From: Clostridiales bacterium
Lineage (GTDB): Bacteria > Bacillota > Clostridia > Christensenellales > Aristaeellaceae
Reading direction: 5' to 3'
Length of the DNA stretch: 64,000 bases
Assembly: GCA_015056175.1 (NCBI GenBank)
Contig: SVGT01000005.1
Span: 1-64,000 of the forward strand
Both the position numbers and the translations under genes were made by a program. A model generated the notes under the pieces. That model saw only the letters and a program-made list of their open reading frames with translations. It was not told where the DNA came from and made no database searches. Below are positions 34,407 to 42,614 of the stretch, in pieces (positions within the stretch are counted from its first letter, which is position 1; each line of letters begins with the position of its first letter).

Positions 34407-35528
34407 TTATTTTGCGGGCTTCAGGTTGGGGATCACCAGATTCTTGCTGACGGAGAGCTTTTCGATCTCCTCGGCCCAGATCTCGCGGCCCAGCTTCTGG
34501 CTGAGGTTGATGCCTTCCTGCACGCGGCTGGTTTCCAGGGCGATCTTGGCGGTGGGCAACAGATCGCAGTGACCCAGCAGCGCATGCACCCAGTGGTGCT
34601 GGTTGTTGTCGTAGAAGGCGGTATCCTTGTACACGGTATGATCCAGATAGTCCATCTGGTTCAGGTCCACCGTGGTATCCAGTTCCATATTGTACTTGCG
34701 GCTGTGGAAGGTGAGGGGGTTCAGCGTCAGGCCGCCCTCGCTGCCGTAAATGGTGCTGCCGGGGAAGGGTGCGCCGTGGATGGCCCAGCTTTCGATGAAG
34801 TCCATGGACAATCCGCCTTCGTAGGTGGCAAGGGCCACGCCCAGCTCTTCCACGTTGTAGCCGCTTTCCTTGCGGCGGCCTTCATCCATGGCGATCTCCG
34901 CATAGGTATGGCCGGTCACGCGCTGCAGCTTGGGAATGTTGAGGAGGTACAGCAGCTGGGTGATGTGGTACACGCCCATATCAAACAGCGCGCCGCCGCC
35001 GGAGGTATAGTCGTTGACGAATTCCTTGGTGGCATAGCCGTCCACGAAGGGGCGGTTGCGGCGGCGGAAGCCGTAGGAGCGCATGTGGTAAATGTGGCCC
35101 AGGTCGCCGCCGTCAATGAAGCGCTTGGCGGCCTTGGTTTCCTTGGAATAGAGGAAGCCCATCTGGATATGCAGCTTGCGGCCCGTTTCCTCCATCACGT
35201 CGTACATGGTCTTGGCGTCCACAAAGGCGCCGGCCATGGGCTTTTCGCAGAACACGTCCTTGCCCATGCGCATGGCTTCAACCGACACGGGGCAGTGCAG
35301 ATTGTTGTGCAGGCAAACGTCCACCGCCTGGATATCGTCCATGCGCAAGAGTTCGCCGATGTTGGTGGTGCGGCGGGCAACGTTGTAGCGGTCGCCCATG
35401 GAATTCATTTTGGCTTCGTCAATATCGCACAGGGCAACCACTTCGGCCTCGGGGATGTTGGCGTAGGTTTTCATGTGGCTTTCGGCGATGATGCCGTTGC
35501 CGATAATGCCAATGCGTACTTTTTCCAT
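34407..35528 (-). CDS. Gfo/Idh/MocA family oxidoreductase
   Basis: 373 residues. The NAD(P)-binding start is VRIGIIGNGIIAESHM, followed by VVALCDIDEAK and the EKP-type motif VFCEKPMAG near residue 100. DYTSGGGALFDMGVYHI carries the C-terminal domain Asp/His region (G-G-x-D-x3-H). The substrate is a sugar or inositol derivative, unknown. It is the second gene after a sugar-isomerase-like gene, a pairing seen in inositol and 3-keto-sugar catabolism. Confidence 0.88.
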   Translation of the reverse strand: MEKVRIGIIGNGIIAESHMKTYANIPEAEVVALCDIDEAKMNSMGDRYNVARRTTNIGELLRMDDIQAVDVCLHNNLHCPVSVEAMRMGKDVFCEKPMAGAFVDAKTMYDVMEETGRKLHIQMGFLYSKETKAAKRFIDGGDLGHIYHMRSYGFRRRNRPFVDGYATKEFVNDYTSGGGALFDMGVYHITQLLYLLNIPKLQRVTGHTYAEIAMDEGRRKESGYNVEELGVALATYEGGLSMDFIESWAIHGAPFPGSTIYGSEGGLTLNPLTFHSRKYNMELDTTVDLNQMDYLDHTVYKDTAFYDNNQHHWVHALLGHCDLLPTAKIALETSRVQEGINLSQKLGREIWAEEIEKLSVSKNLVIPNLKPAK

Positions 35529-35559
35529 AATACTGCGGCTCCTTTATTCAGCATGGGGA

Positions 35560-35582
35560 AGGGGCGGCGCAAACCGCCCCCC
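35560..35582 (-). other. intercistronic hairpin between isomerase and oxidoreductase genes
   Basis: On the minus strand GGGGCGG pairs with CCGCCCC around TTTGCG, without a T-run. It may stabilise or process the operon mRNA. Confidence 0.5.
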
Positions 35583-35594
35583 CGGATATATTAC

Positions 35595-36425
35595 TTACGC
35601 TCTTCTTTCGCCGGCGTAGAGCTGGGACATGTAGGCCTTGGTTTCTTCTTCAGGCTCCAGACCTTCCATCTGCACTTCGGCAATGATCTCCCTGAGGGAG
35701 GCCAGCTGCCAGTGGGTGCGCTCCACTTCAAGGACGCCGCTGTGGTGTTCCACAGAGTAGGCGCCGGTATAGCCCTTCTTCATCAGGCGGCGGACGATGT
35801 CCTTGGCGTTTTCGCAGATGGACTTGGCATGGATGTGGGTGTGCATGCAGTGCTCCAGGCACAATTCTTCGCCCGCTTCCACGTCGCTCAGGTTGCCGAT
35901 GTGGTAGAGGATGCCGTACCAGGGGCTGTTCACGCCGTCGCGCACAGCCTTGATGTATTCCGGCACACGGTCCCAGCCCCAGTGGGTTTCGGGGCCGATC
36001 TTGCACTGGAACTGGCCGCAGATCTCGCAGTATTCCTTAAAGGTATCAATCAGGTACTGCAGGGCTTCATCGGTCATTTCTTCATTGGCGCCGCCAAAGT
36101 CGATGCGGATGGATTCTGCGCCCAGCTGACGGCCGGCACGGATGTATTCCAGCATCTGGGCCTTGTGCTGGGCGCGCTGCTCGGGATCGGGATGCCACAC
36201 ATAGGGGCCGTCCACGCACAGGTTGGCCAGCTTGATATCCAGGCGGTCCATTTCCTCGCGGATCTGCTGGATGTACGCTTCGTCCAGAGACGTGAGCATG
36301 CCGCTCCAGATGTCCGCATGGCTGACGCGGAAATCATGCTTGATCATGTTGAGATAGGTGAATACGTTTACCTTGCCCTTGTACACCAGTTCGTGGAGAG
36401 AATAAGAGGCGACTGCCAGTTTCAT
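35595..36425 (-). CDS. sugar phosphate isomerase/epimerase (xylose isomerase-like TIM barrel)
   Basis: 276 residues. The family signs are LAVASYSLHELV at the start, VSHADIWSGML, ESIRIDFGGANEE, IGPETHWGWDRV (metal Glu), LYHIGNLSD, MHTHIHAKSI and AYSVEHHSG (metal Glu), which give the divalent-metal site of this barrel. The substrate is unknown. The start at 36425 is preceded by GGGAG, 70 bases below a consensus promoter. Confidence 0.85.
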   Translation of the reverse strand: MKLAVASYSLHELVYKGKVNVFTYLNMIKHDFRVSHADIWSGMLTSLDEAYIQQIREEMDRLDIKLANLCVDGPYVWHPDPEQRAQHKAQMLEYIRAGRQLGAESIRIDFGGANEEMTDEALQYLIDTFKEYCEICGQFQCKIGPETHWGWDRVPEYIKAVRDGVNSPWYGILYHIGNLSDVEAGEELCLEHCMHTHIHAKSICENAKDIVRRLMKKGYTGAYSVEHHSGVLEVERTHWQLASLREIIAEVQMEGLEPEEETKAYMSQLYAGERRA

Positions 36426-36503
36426 AGGAAAACCAAACTCCCTTCGCAAAGCGGATTTCTGCCGGAAGCCCCGGCAGATGAATATAAAGTTCTTGTTGCT
36501 CTT

Positions 36504-36532
36504 ATTGTAAAGTGCCGCTTTTTGTTTGTCAA
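36504..36532 (-). promoter_or_regulatory. consensus promoter of the isomerase/Gfo operon
   Basis: On the minus strand: TTGACA (36532-36527), 17-bp spacer, TACAAT (36509-36504). The 5' leader contains a hairpin (CTGCCGG against CCGGCAG, 36459-36477). Confidence 0.88.
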
Positions 36533-36629
36533 CCCTTCCCGCCGTCAAAGTGTCAATATGTACATGCCTGCACCCGGAATCCGGGCATGCGCAGACGCAT
36601 TTGTACATAATGTTCCATGGGTGATTTTC

Positions 36630-37901
36630 GTGAAGGGATTAAGAGGGCAGGCGTTGTGCTCGCTTGTGTTTTCCTGCGTGACGCGGGGGCTGGGGCTGAT
36701 CCTCAGGCTGGTATGCGCCAGGATGATGGGCATGGAAAGCCTGGGCGTGATGGAAATGGCGTCCGGCGTGCAGCAGCTGATGCTTGCGCCCCTGACCGGC
36801 GGTCTTCCCTCCGCCGTCAGCCGCCTGACCGCCATGGAAAGGGAGGAAAAATGCGGCAACGCCCTGTGGGCGGGCAGACGGATGGCACTGAGGCGCGGCC
36901 TGGCCATGGCGGTTTTGTGCATCGCTGCAGCGCCCCTTTGTGCGCTGGCGGTGGGGGATCTGCGCATCCTGCCGCTGCTTTTGCTGTTTGCGCCCGCACT
37001 GCCCATGGTCAGCGTCAGCTGCGCCATGGACGGCGCATCCTTTGGCCGGGGCGAAGCCTTTGCGCCCTCGATTAGCGAATGTACAGAGCAGGTGGTGCGC
37101 ATTCTGCTGACGATGCTGTTTTTGCTGCTGCTGGGCGGCAATCTGACGGTGACGGGCGGCGCCGCCGTGCCTGTGCTGGCGGGTGTTCTGGGGGAGGGCG
37201 CGGGTCTGCTGGTGATGGTCATCGCCCTTCGCGGCAGAGCCAGGAAACCGGAGGATGAACGGGCGCTTTGCAGCCGGATAGACCGCATGGCGCTGCCCGT
37301 CATCTCCTCCCGCATGGGCATGAGTTTGCTTCGCGGTGTGACGGGCATGCTTCTGCCCCGGCTGCTGGTGCTGCACGGGATCGCCGGACAGCAGGCCGCG
37401 GCGCAGATCGGCTGTCTGCAGGGCATGGTGATGCCGCTGCTCTTTCTCCCCGGCGTGGTGACGGGTGCCTTTGCCGCATTGGGCGGCCCGCAGATGGCGG
37501 CAAGGACGGGAGGAGCGCTACGGAAGCTGTCCCGCAGGCTGGTTTTGCTATCCCTGTCGGCGGGAGCAGGGGGCACGGCGGTGCTTTTTTGGCTTGCGCC
37601 CCTGATCGCGCACAGATTGTACCGGCAGGAAAGCGTGCTGCCCCTGCTCCGCTTCATGTGCGTCTGCTGCATCTTTCTTTCGCTGAACCATGTGCTCACC
37701 TCCATGCTGCTGGGTTTGGGTCAAAATCGGGCGCTCTTTGCCCGCCAGATGCTGTCCGGCGCGCTGACGCTGCTGCTGACGGTGTTTTTCACCGTCCACC
37801 TGGGCATTTACGGCACAGGCCTTGCCACGCTTCTTGGGCAGCTGAGCCTGTGCCTGCTGCTTGTGCCGCAGGTGATCCGCGCACTGAAGGAAGCCGGATA
37901 A
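36630..37901 (+). CDS. SpoVB/MurJ-like polysaccharide flippase (MOP superfamily)
   Basis: 423 residues with about 12 membrane segments. The N-terminal pattern KGLRGQALCSLVFSCVTRGLGLILRL, ARMMGMESLGVMEMASG, and the repeated halves (second starting near DRMALPVISSRMGMSLLRG) match the stage V sporulation protein B/oligosaccharide flippase family. It likely moves a lipid-linked wall precursor. The start is uncertain: GTG 36630 has GGGTGA 5 bases upstream, but GTG 36621 or ATG 36558 are possible. I saw no good promoter. The family assignment rests on topology more than on motifs. Confidence 0.75.
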   Translation: MKGLRGQALCSLVFSCVTRGLGLILRLVCARMMGMESLGVMEMASGVQQLMLAPLTGGLPSAVSRLTAMEREEKCGNALWAGRRMALRRGLAMAVLCIAAAPLCALAVGDLRILPLLLLFAPALPMVSVSCAMDGASFGRGEAFAPSISECTEQVVRILLTMLFLLLLGGNLTVTGGAAVPVLAGVLGEGAGLLVMVIALRGRARKPEDERALCSRIDRMALPVISSRMGMSLLRGVTGMLLPRLLVLHGIAGQQAAAQIGCLQGMVMPLLFLPGVVTGAFAALGGPQMAARTGGALRKLSRRLVLLSLSAGAGGTAVLFWLAPLIAHRLYRQESVLPLLRFMCVCCIFLSLNHVLTSMLLGLGQNRALFARQMLSGALTLLLTVFFTVHLGIYGTGLATLLGQLSLCLLLVPQVIRALKEAG

Positions 37902-37920
37902 ATATTCTCGCCTGCAAGGC

Positions 37921-37949
37921 TTGACAAACCCCGTTTCCCGCGCTATAAT
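37921..37949 (+). promoter_or_regulatory. consensus promoter of tRNA-Leu
   Basis: TTGACA (37921-37926), 17-bp spacer, TATAAT (37944-37949), 13 bases before the mature tRNA. Confidence 0.93.
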
Positions 37950-37962
37950 ACATTCTGCCCAT

Positions 37963-38047
37963 GCGGTCGTGGCGGAATTGGCATACGCGCACGTTTGAGG
38001 GGCGTGTTCTTAACCGAGTACGGGTTCAAGTCCCGTCGACCGCACCA
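37963..38047 (+). tRNA. tRNA-Leu (anticodon GAG)
   Basis: The acceptor GCGGTCG (37963-37969) pairs with CGACCGC (38037-38043). The anticodon stem CACGT/GCGTG closes the loop TTGAGGG, giving GAG. The long variable arm (TTCTTAACCGAGTAC) is typical of leucine tRNAs, the T arm has GGTTCAAGTCC, and CCA is encoded. Confidence 0.95.
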
Positions 38048-38049
38048 AA

Positions 38050-38083
38050 AATCGACAAGTTTCGACAGAAGCTTGTCGATTTT
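38050..38083 (+). terminator. terminator of tRNA-Leu
   Basis: AATCGACAAG (38050-38059) pairs with CTTGTCGATT (38072-38081), followed by TTAC. The T-run is partly inside the stem. A longer alternative partner lies at 38124-38139. Confidence 0.7.
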
Positions 38084-38274
38084 ACTTTTTCACTATTACC
38101 TCTTCACTTTTCATTCTTCTCTTTCGAAACTTGTCGATTAGGTAATAAGTAATAGTGAATAGTGAAGAAGTAAAGGTATCCGCTTCGCGGATGATCTAGA
38201 TTTATATGTGAGAGTTCAAAGTCATCCGCGAAAACGGCAAAAATATCTTATTTATAGCCCATAGACAGAAACAA
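38050..38274. repeat. inverted-repeat-rich noncoding region after tRNA-Leu, MITE-like
   Basis: No gene is visible. AATCGACAAGTTTCGA (38050-38065) recurs as its exact reverse complement at 38124-38139. The segment between (about 38083-38110, TTTTTCACTATTACC) is echoed in inverse orientation at about 38139-38172. A separate 11-bp perfect inverted repeat, TTCGCGGATGA (38184-38194) and TCATCCGCGAA (38222-38232), follows. The region is much more AT-rich than its flanks. Confidence 0.65.
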
Positions 38275-38302
38275 GGCACTTGCATCATGCAGGTGCTTTT
38301 TT
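38275..38302 (+). terminator. hairpin terminator 1 of a near-identical pair
   Basis: GCACTTGCA pairs with TGCAGGTGC, followed by T6. It has no gene directly upstream. A near-identical hairpin lies at 39586-39616, on the other side of the Gfo/Idh gene. Confidence 0.75.
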
Positions 38303-38304
38303 CG

Positions 38305-38333
38305 TTGCCTCCCGGGGAAAAATGTGGTATGAT
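38305..38333 (+). promoter_or_regulatory. sigma-A type promoter
   Basis: TTGCCT (38305-38310), 17-bp spacer, TATGAT (38328-38333), 64 bases before the Gfo/Idh start. Confidence 0.7.
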
Positions 38334-38397
38334 GGCTTTACCGAAAGGTCTTTTATGATAAATAGGAAGAAGACGTTCTGTACAAGGAGGGTTCGGG

Positions 38398-39576
38398 ATG
38401 AACAAGGTCCGTACAGCCATTATCGGCGTTGGCAATATGGGTTCCGCCCATGCGGCCTGCATTGCGGGCGGCCATATCAAGGGGCTGGAGTTGGGCGCGC
38501 TGTGCGATGTTTCGCCGGCCAGGCAGGCGTATTGCAGGGAAAATTATCCGAATGTGCCGGTGTATGCATCGGTTGAGGAGATGCTCCGGGAGGCGCAGAT
38601 CGACGCCGCCATCATTGCCGTTCCCCATCCTTCCCACAGCGACGTGGCCATGATGGTGCTGAAAAAAGGTCTGCACGTGCTGGTGGAAAAGCCCATCGAC
38701 ATTACCCTGTCCAAGGCCCGCGCCCTGTGCGATTATGCGGATACCACGGGCAAAAAGTTTGCCGTGATGCTCAACTGGCGCACCCATCCCCTGTTCCGTA
38801 AGGCCAGGGAGATCGTGCAGAGCGGGCAATTGGGCCAGCTCAAGCGCTCCATCTGGATCATCACCAACTGGTACCGCACCCAGTATTATTACGATTCCGG
38901 CGCCTGGCGCGCCACCTGGAAGGGCGAGGGCGGCGGCGTGCTGCTCAATCAGGCGCCCCATAACCTGGATTTGTGGCAGTGGATCTGCGGCATGCCCGAC
39001 GCCGTGCAGTGCAATTGCACGGTGGCCCGCTACCATCGCATCGAGGTGGAGGATGAAGCCACCATCCTCATCCGCTACAAGGATGGCGCGACCGGCGCCT
39101 TCCTCACCTCCACCGGCGAAGCTCCCGGCACCAACCGGCTGGAGATCGCAGGCGACAAGGGCAAGCTGCTGCTGGAAAACGGTACGCTGAAATGGTGGAA
39201 ATTGAAGGTGCCCGAAAGGGAATTCTGCTTTACCTCCAAGGAAAGCTTTGTGCAGATCCCCTACGATTATTATGAAGAAAGCGATTCCTCCGAGCCGGAA
39301 AAGGCCCATCCCGCCATTTTGCAGAACTGGACCAACGCCATCCTCTTTGATGAGGAGTTGATCTCCCCCGGCCGCGATGCGCTGAACGAGCTGGCTATTT
39401 CCAACGGCGCGTATCTGTCCCAGTGGACGGGCAACGGCTGGATCGAACTGCCGCCGGATGCGGAAAAGTTTGATCAATTGCTTCTGGAGAGGCAGGAAGC
39501 GTCCGCCCTCAAGGACACCGAGGAAAACACCGAGGGCCGCACCACCTACAGCAAACGCTGGCAGGTGAACTGGTAA
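38398..39576 (+). CDS. Gfo/Idh/MocA family oxidoreductase
   Basis: 392 residues. VRTAIIGVGNMGSAHAAC binds the dinucleotide, LGALCDVSPAR follows, the EKP motif is in VLVEKPIDITL near residue 100, and KGEGGGVLLNQAPHNLDLW carries the C-terminal G-G-x4-Q-x2-H-x-L-D catalytic-type signature of this family. The substrate is unknown. It is monocistronic, with GGAGGG before the ATG and hairpin terminators on both sides. It is not closely similar to the other Gfo/Idh protein at 34407-35528. Confidence 0.88.
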   Translation: MNKVRTAIIGVGNMGSAHAACIAGGHIKGLELGALCDVSPARQAYCRENYPNVPVYASVEEMLREAQIDAAIIAVPHPSHSDVAMMVLKKGLHVLVEKPIDITLSKARALCDYADTTGKKFAVMLNWRTHPLFRKAREIVQSGQLGQLKRSIWIITNWYRTQYYYDSGAWRATWKGEGGGVLLNQAPHNLDLWQWICGMPDAVQCNCTVARYHRIEVEDEATILIRYKDGATGAFLTSTGEAPGTNRLEIAGDKGKLLLENGTLKWWKLKVPEREFCFTSKESFVQIPYDYYEESDSSEPEKAHPAILQNWTNAILFDEELISPGRDALNELAISNGAYLSQWTGNGWIELPPDAEKFDQLLLERQEASALKDTEENTEGRTTYSKRWQVNW

Positions 39577-39585
39577 GCAATCACA

Positions 39586-39616
39586 AAAAGCACTTGCATG
39601 ATGCAAGTGCTTTTTT
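39586..39616. terminator. bidirectional terminator, hairpin 2 of the pair
   Basis: AAAAAGCACTTGCA pairs with TGCAAGTGCTTTTT, with T-runs on both strands. It lies between two convergent genes. Apart from two positions, the core matches the hairpin at 38275-38302. Confidence 0.9.
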
Positions 39617-39627
39617 GTATGTGCAGG

Positions 39628-40494
39628 TTACTTGTCTTCGTTTTCTTTTTCTTCGTTTGCTTCCTGTTCCTTTTTCAGGCGCGCCTTGGCTTCCTCCACC
39701 GTTTCGCCTTCGTGGGTCAGATATTTGTCCACAAACTTGTCTTCCAGCTTGGCGTAGCCGTCCACAACGCCCTTTTCGATGGCTTTGTAACCGTCTACAA
39801 CGCCCTTTTCAATGGCCTTGTAGCCGTCTACCACGCCTTTTTCGATCTTCTTGTAGCCTTCCTGCACGTTTTCGGCGATCTTTTCGCCCGCCGTGATGAT
39901 TTTGGATTTTGCCATGGCGATTCTTTTACCTCCGATCAGATTCAGTCCAAAGAGAAAGATGAGGATGCATACCCCCGAACCTGTCAGAATGTTGAACAGG
40001 CGGATCTCCCCTGCGCTCAGCCCGTCAAAGGTGACCAGCATGGAGCGCTGCAGGGAGCAGATGGATACCAGCGCGTCCGCAAGGGAAATGTAGCGCAGCG
40101 GTCGGGTCTCAGGCGCAGTGTGCGCCCGGGCTTTGATGAGATTGATGATGGCCAGCGTCACCTTGGTAAAGGCGTAGAGCGCCAGGGTGATCATGACGAT
40201 CTCGTGGTATTGGGTGCCCCGGTCGCGGATGGCGCACAGGATCACCGTGCCTGCAAGGCACAGCGACAGCGGCAGGAACAATGCGCCCGTGATGCGGGCG
40301 ATGTTCCGCTTTTTTTCAAAGGATGGGTACCGCAGCAGCAGAAAGCGCATGACGCCCAGCAGCAGGTGATACTCCGCGATGACGATAAACCACCAGGAGG
40401 CTGCATACAGCCCCACCGCCAGATGAAAGGCGGCAAACAGCACGTTCAGCGCAAAGCTTGCCCGGGCAAGCGCGCGGGGGGAGAGGCGCTTCAT
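39628..40494 (-). CDS. membrane protein with cytosolic 11-residue tandem repeats
   Basis: 288 residues of unknown function. About five to six membrane segments occupy residues 12-190. Residues 213-256 are four tandem 11-mers: GYKKIEKGVVD, GYKAIEKGVVD twice, then GYAKLEDKFVD. They would form one continuous amphipathic helix, as 11-mer repeats do. The end is a highly charged helix (EEAKARLKKEQEANEEKENEDK). Its ATG directly abuts the stop codon of the upstream gene (TAAATG), so the two are translationally coupled. Confidence 0.75.
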   Translation of the reverse strand: MKRLSPRALARASFALNVLFAAFHLAVGLYAASWWFIVIAEYHLLLGVMRFLLLRYPSFEKKRNIARITGALFLPLSLCLAGTVILCAIRDRGTQYHEIVMITLALYAFTKVTLAIINLIKARAHTAPETRPLRYISLADALVSICSLQRSMLVTFDGLSAGEIRLFNILTGSGVCILIFLFGLNLIGGKRIAMAKSKIITAGEKIAENVQEGYKKIEKGVVDGYKAIEKGVVDGYKAIEKGVVDGYAKLEDKFVDKYLTHEGETVEEAKARLKKEQEANEEKENEDK

Positions 40495-40869
40495 TTATTT
40501 CAGGCCCTTCACCAGGGGAATGAGCATCAGCAGCAGCACGATGCCCGCAATGCCACTTAGCACGCCCAGAACCATTTTGCCCCACACCATGCAGCAGCAC
40601 ATGCCAACGCCCAGCAGCAGCACGCCCAGCACGCCCACGGTCAGCGCGCCCAGGTTTTTCACGTTCATTTTCAGGGGACCCTTGTTTTCCATTTTACGCC
40701 AGATGAGCAGCGTGACAAAGCCCAGCACCAGGCCGCAGGCGCCCATCACCACGCCCTGGGTAAACATGTTCCACTCGGGCAGCAGCGCCATGCACATGCC
40801 CAGCGCAAACAGAAGACCGCTTACCGTGCCCAGCACCAGTGCGGTAAAGGAACTCTTTTTCATTTTCAT
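40495..40869 (-). CDS. small four-helix membrane protein
   Basis: 124 residues with four hydrophobic segments (roughly 8-30, 36-58, 74-94, 96-118) and the sequence MCCCMVWGKM near residue 90. I do not recognise the family. It is the first gene of a two-gene operon that faces a TetR-type gene across a 138-base gap, so it is the likely target of that regulator. AAAGGAG site present. Confidence 0.75.
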   Translation of the reverse strand: MKMKKSSFTALVLGTVSGLLFALGMCMALLPEWNMFTQGVVMGACGLVLGFVTLLIWRKMENKGPLKMNVKNLGALTVGVLGVLLLGVGMCCCMVWGKMVLGVLSGIAGIVLLLMLIPLVKGLK

Positions 40870-40909
40870 TTCTCCTTTCGGTCAGCAGCAGTTTTGAATT
40901 GATTAACGC

Positions 40910-40991
40910 AACAACAGTTGTTTTATTGCCGCAAATGCAGTATAATGGACGCAGAACGGAAAAACAATCATCAATTTCGCAACAAGTGTTG
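40910..40991 (+). promoter_or_regulatory. tetR promoter flanked by two related inverted repeats
   Basis: TTGTTT (40918-40923), 17-bp spacer, TATAAT (40941-40946). The inverted repeat AACAACAGTTGTT (40910-40922) overlaps the -35. A second one, CAACAAGTGTTG (40980-40991), lies downstream of the start site, just ahead of the ribosome-binding site. Both are preceded by the same CG(C) context. Confidence 0.65.
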
Positions 40992-41007
40992 GAATAAAGG
41001 AGAAGGC

Positions 41008-41532
41008 ATGAACACCCCCAACAACAAGCGCCGCCGGGATTCGGTGGAGAAGATCGAAAAGGCCTTTGTGGCATGTCTGCAGACCATGGACTTAAAGAAG
41101 ATCACCGTGTCCGACATCTGCAAGATGACCAACCTCAACCGCAGCACCTTTTATGCCAATTTTGTGGACGTGTACGATCTGGCGGATAAGGTGCGCAAGA
41201 CCCTGGAGCAGGAGTTTTCCCGGGTGTTTGAGGGTTTTGCTCCTGCGCAGGAGGGCGCCGCCGCGCTGAAAATGTTCACCCACATCCGGGACAATCAGCT
41301 GTTTTACAATACCTATTTCAAGCTCTGCTATGAGGAAAAGCACCTGATCAGCGTGTACGATCCCCGTCAGGCAAAGGGGCTGGGGGATGACAAGCACCTG
41401 CAGTATCACATCGAATTTTTCCGCAACGGCTTTAACGCCATTGTCAAAATGTGGCTGCGCTCGGGCTGCCGGGAAACGCCGGAGGAGATGGCGGAGATCC
41501 TCCGTCAGGAATATGCCGGCAGACGTCCCTGA
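41008..41532 (+). CDS. TetR/AcrR-family transcriptional regulator
   Basis: 174 residues. The HTH is in residues 12-55: KIEKAFVACLQTMDLKKITVSD, ICKMTNLNRSTFYANFVDVYDL, the TetR-type recognition helix with FYxxFxD. The C-terminal domain (FTHIRDNQLFYNTYFKLCYE) is of the small TetR_C_7-like class. It probably represses the divergent membrane-protein operon and itself. ATG 41008 follows AAAGGAGAAG. Confidence 0.85.
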   Translation: MNTPNNKRRRDSVEKIEKAFVACLQTMDLKKITVSDICKMTNLNRSTFYANFVDVYDLADKVRKTLEQEFSRVFEGFAPAQEGAAALKMFTHIRDNQLFYNTYFKLCYEEKHLISVYDPRQAKGLGDDKHLQYHIEFFRNGFNAIVKMWLRSGCRETPEEMAEILRQEYAGRRP

Positions 41533-41557
41533 TGCAGGTTAAACGGGAGGATTGTGT

Positions 41558-42580
41558 ATGAAGCATTATTTTGTGGGCTATGTTACGCTCAAAGGCATGT
41601 ACAACGTCACCGATACCCAAGCCAAAAAGCTGACCCATCTCAATCTGGCCTTTGCCCCCATGAAGGACGGGGAAACCGTCATGACGCTGGATGACAGGCA
41701 GATTGAGCAGCTTTCGCGATTGCGCTGTGCAAATCCGTCCCTTGCCATCCTGGTATCCACCGGCGGGGGCGGCGACCGGGGCCACGGCGAGGCCACGCGC
41801 ACCGCGGAAGGGCTGGACAGGCTGGTTTCCTCCACCCTCCGTCTGGTGGAAAAATACGGCCTTGACGGCATCGACTGCGACTGGGAATTCCCCGGCGATA
41901 CGGGGATCCTGGAGGAAAAATATCAGCACACTGCTCTCTTTGCGGAATACCGCCGCAGGCTGGATGCGCTTTCCCTGCGGACGGGCAAAAAATACTGGCT
42001 CACCACGGCGGCAGGCGCGGGGGAGTGGTACCTGAACCGCACCGAGATCGGCCAAAGCCATCAGTATCTGGACTTTATCAACCTGATGACCTACGACAGC
42101 GACACGGATTCCTTCATCGCAGGTCACCACACCCACTTGTACGAAAGCAAAGCCCCCGGCTGTCCCCGCATCCAGAGCGCGGATCACAATATCCGCATCA
42201 TGGTGGAGGCAGGCGTGCCGCTGGACAAGATCCTCATGGGCTGCGCCTTTTACTCCCACCGCTGGGATAAAGTGCCGGATGTGAACCACGGCCTGTATCA
42301 AAAATCGCCCTGGAAAAACATGTTCGGCCCCTCCTATACCGAGATTGCCCTCAAGTACGAAAACAAAATGGACTTTGTCAAGTACTGGGATGAGGACGCC
42401 AAGGCCCCCTTCCTGTACAACGGCTATACCTTTATTTCCTACGATGATCCCCTGTCCGTGCGCCTCAAGTGCGAATACGCCGTGGAAAAAGGCATGGCGG
42501 GCGCCTTTTACTGGGTGCACGACAGCGATCTGGGCGGAGAACTGTTTGACGCCGTGTACGACGCGCTGAACAACGCGTGA
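41558..42580 (+). CDS. cytoplasmic glycoside hydrolase family 18 protein
   Basis: 340 residues, no signal peptide. The GH18 barrel is clear: THLNLAFAPM, LAILVSTGGGG, and the DxxDxDxE active site DGIDCDWEFP with catalytic Glu 110, then DFINLMTYDSD and GAFYWVHDSDLGG at the last strand. Substrate is a chitin- or N-glycan-type oligosaccharide. ATG 41558 is chosen because GGGAGG lies 7 bases upstream. It starts 25 bases after tetR and 34 bases before the TIR-like gene, so the three may share a transcript. Confidence 0.88.
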   Translation: MKHYFVGYVTLKGMYNVTDTQAKKLTHLNLAFAPMKDGETVMTLDDRQIEQLSRLRCANPSLAILVSTGGGGDRGHGEATRTAEGLDRLVSSTLRLVEKYGLDGIDCDWEFPGDTGILEEKYQHTALFAEYRRRLDALSLRTGKKYWLTTAAGAGEWYLNRTEIGQSHQYLDFINLMTYDSDTDSFIAGHHTHLYESKAPGCPRIQSADHNIRIMVEAGVPLDKILMGCAFYSHRWDKVPDVNHGLYQKSPWKNMFGPSYTEIALKYENKMDFVKYWDEDAKAPFLYNGYTFISYDDPLSVRLKCEYAVEKGMAGAFYWVHDSDLGGELFDAVYDALNNA

Positions 42581-42614
42581 CAGAATATACCAAAGAAATA
42601 CGGAGGTACAGTAT

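Noticed and set aside
36541..36620. Possible riboswitch or attenuator in front of the flippase gene
   Set aside because: Only a short CCCGGAATCCGGG palindrome is present, with no conserved riboswitch core and no T-run.
34569..36629. Long upstream extension of the SpoVB-like frame
   Set aside because: The extension runs antisense through the Gfo/Idh and isomerase genes and has no ribosome-binding site. The protein family starts near 36630.
39727..39858. Possible CRISPR-like array of 33-bp repeats
   Set aside because: The repeats are contiguous without spacers, keep the reading frame and encode 11-residue protein repeats. No cas genes are present.
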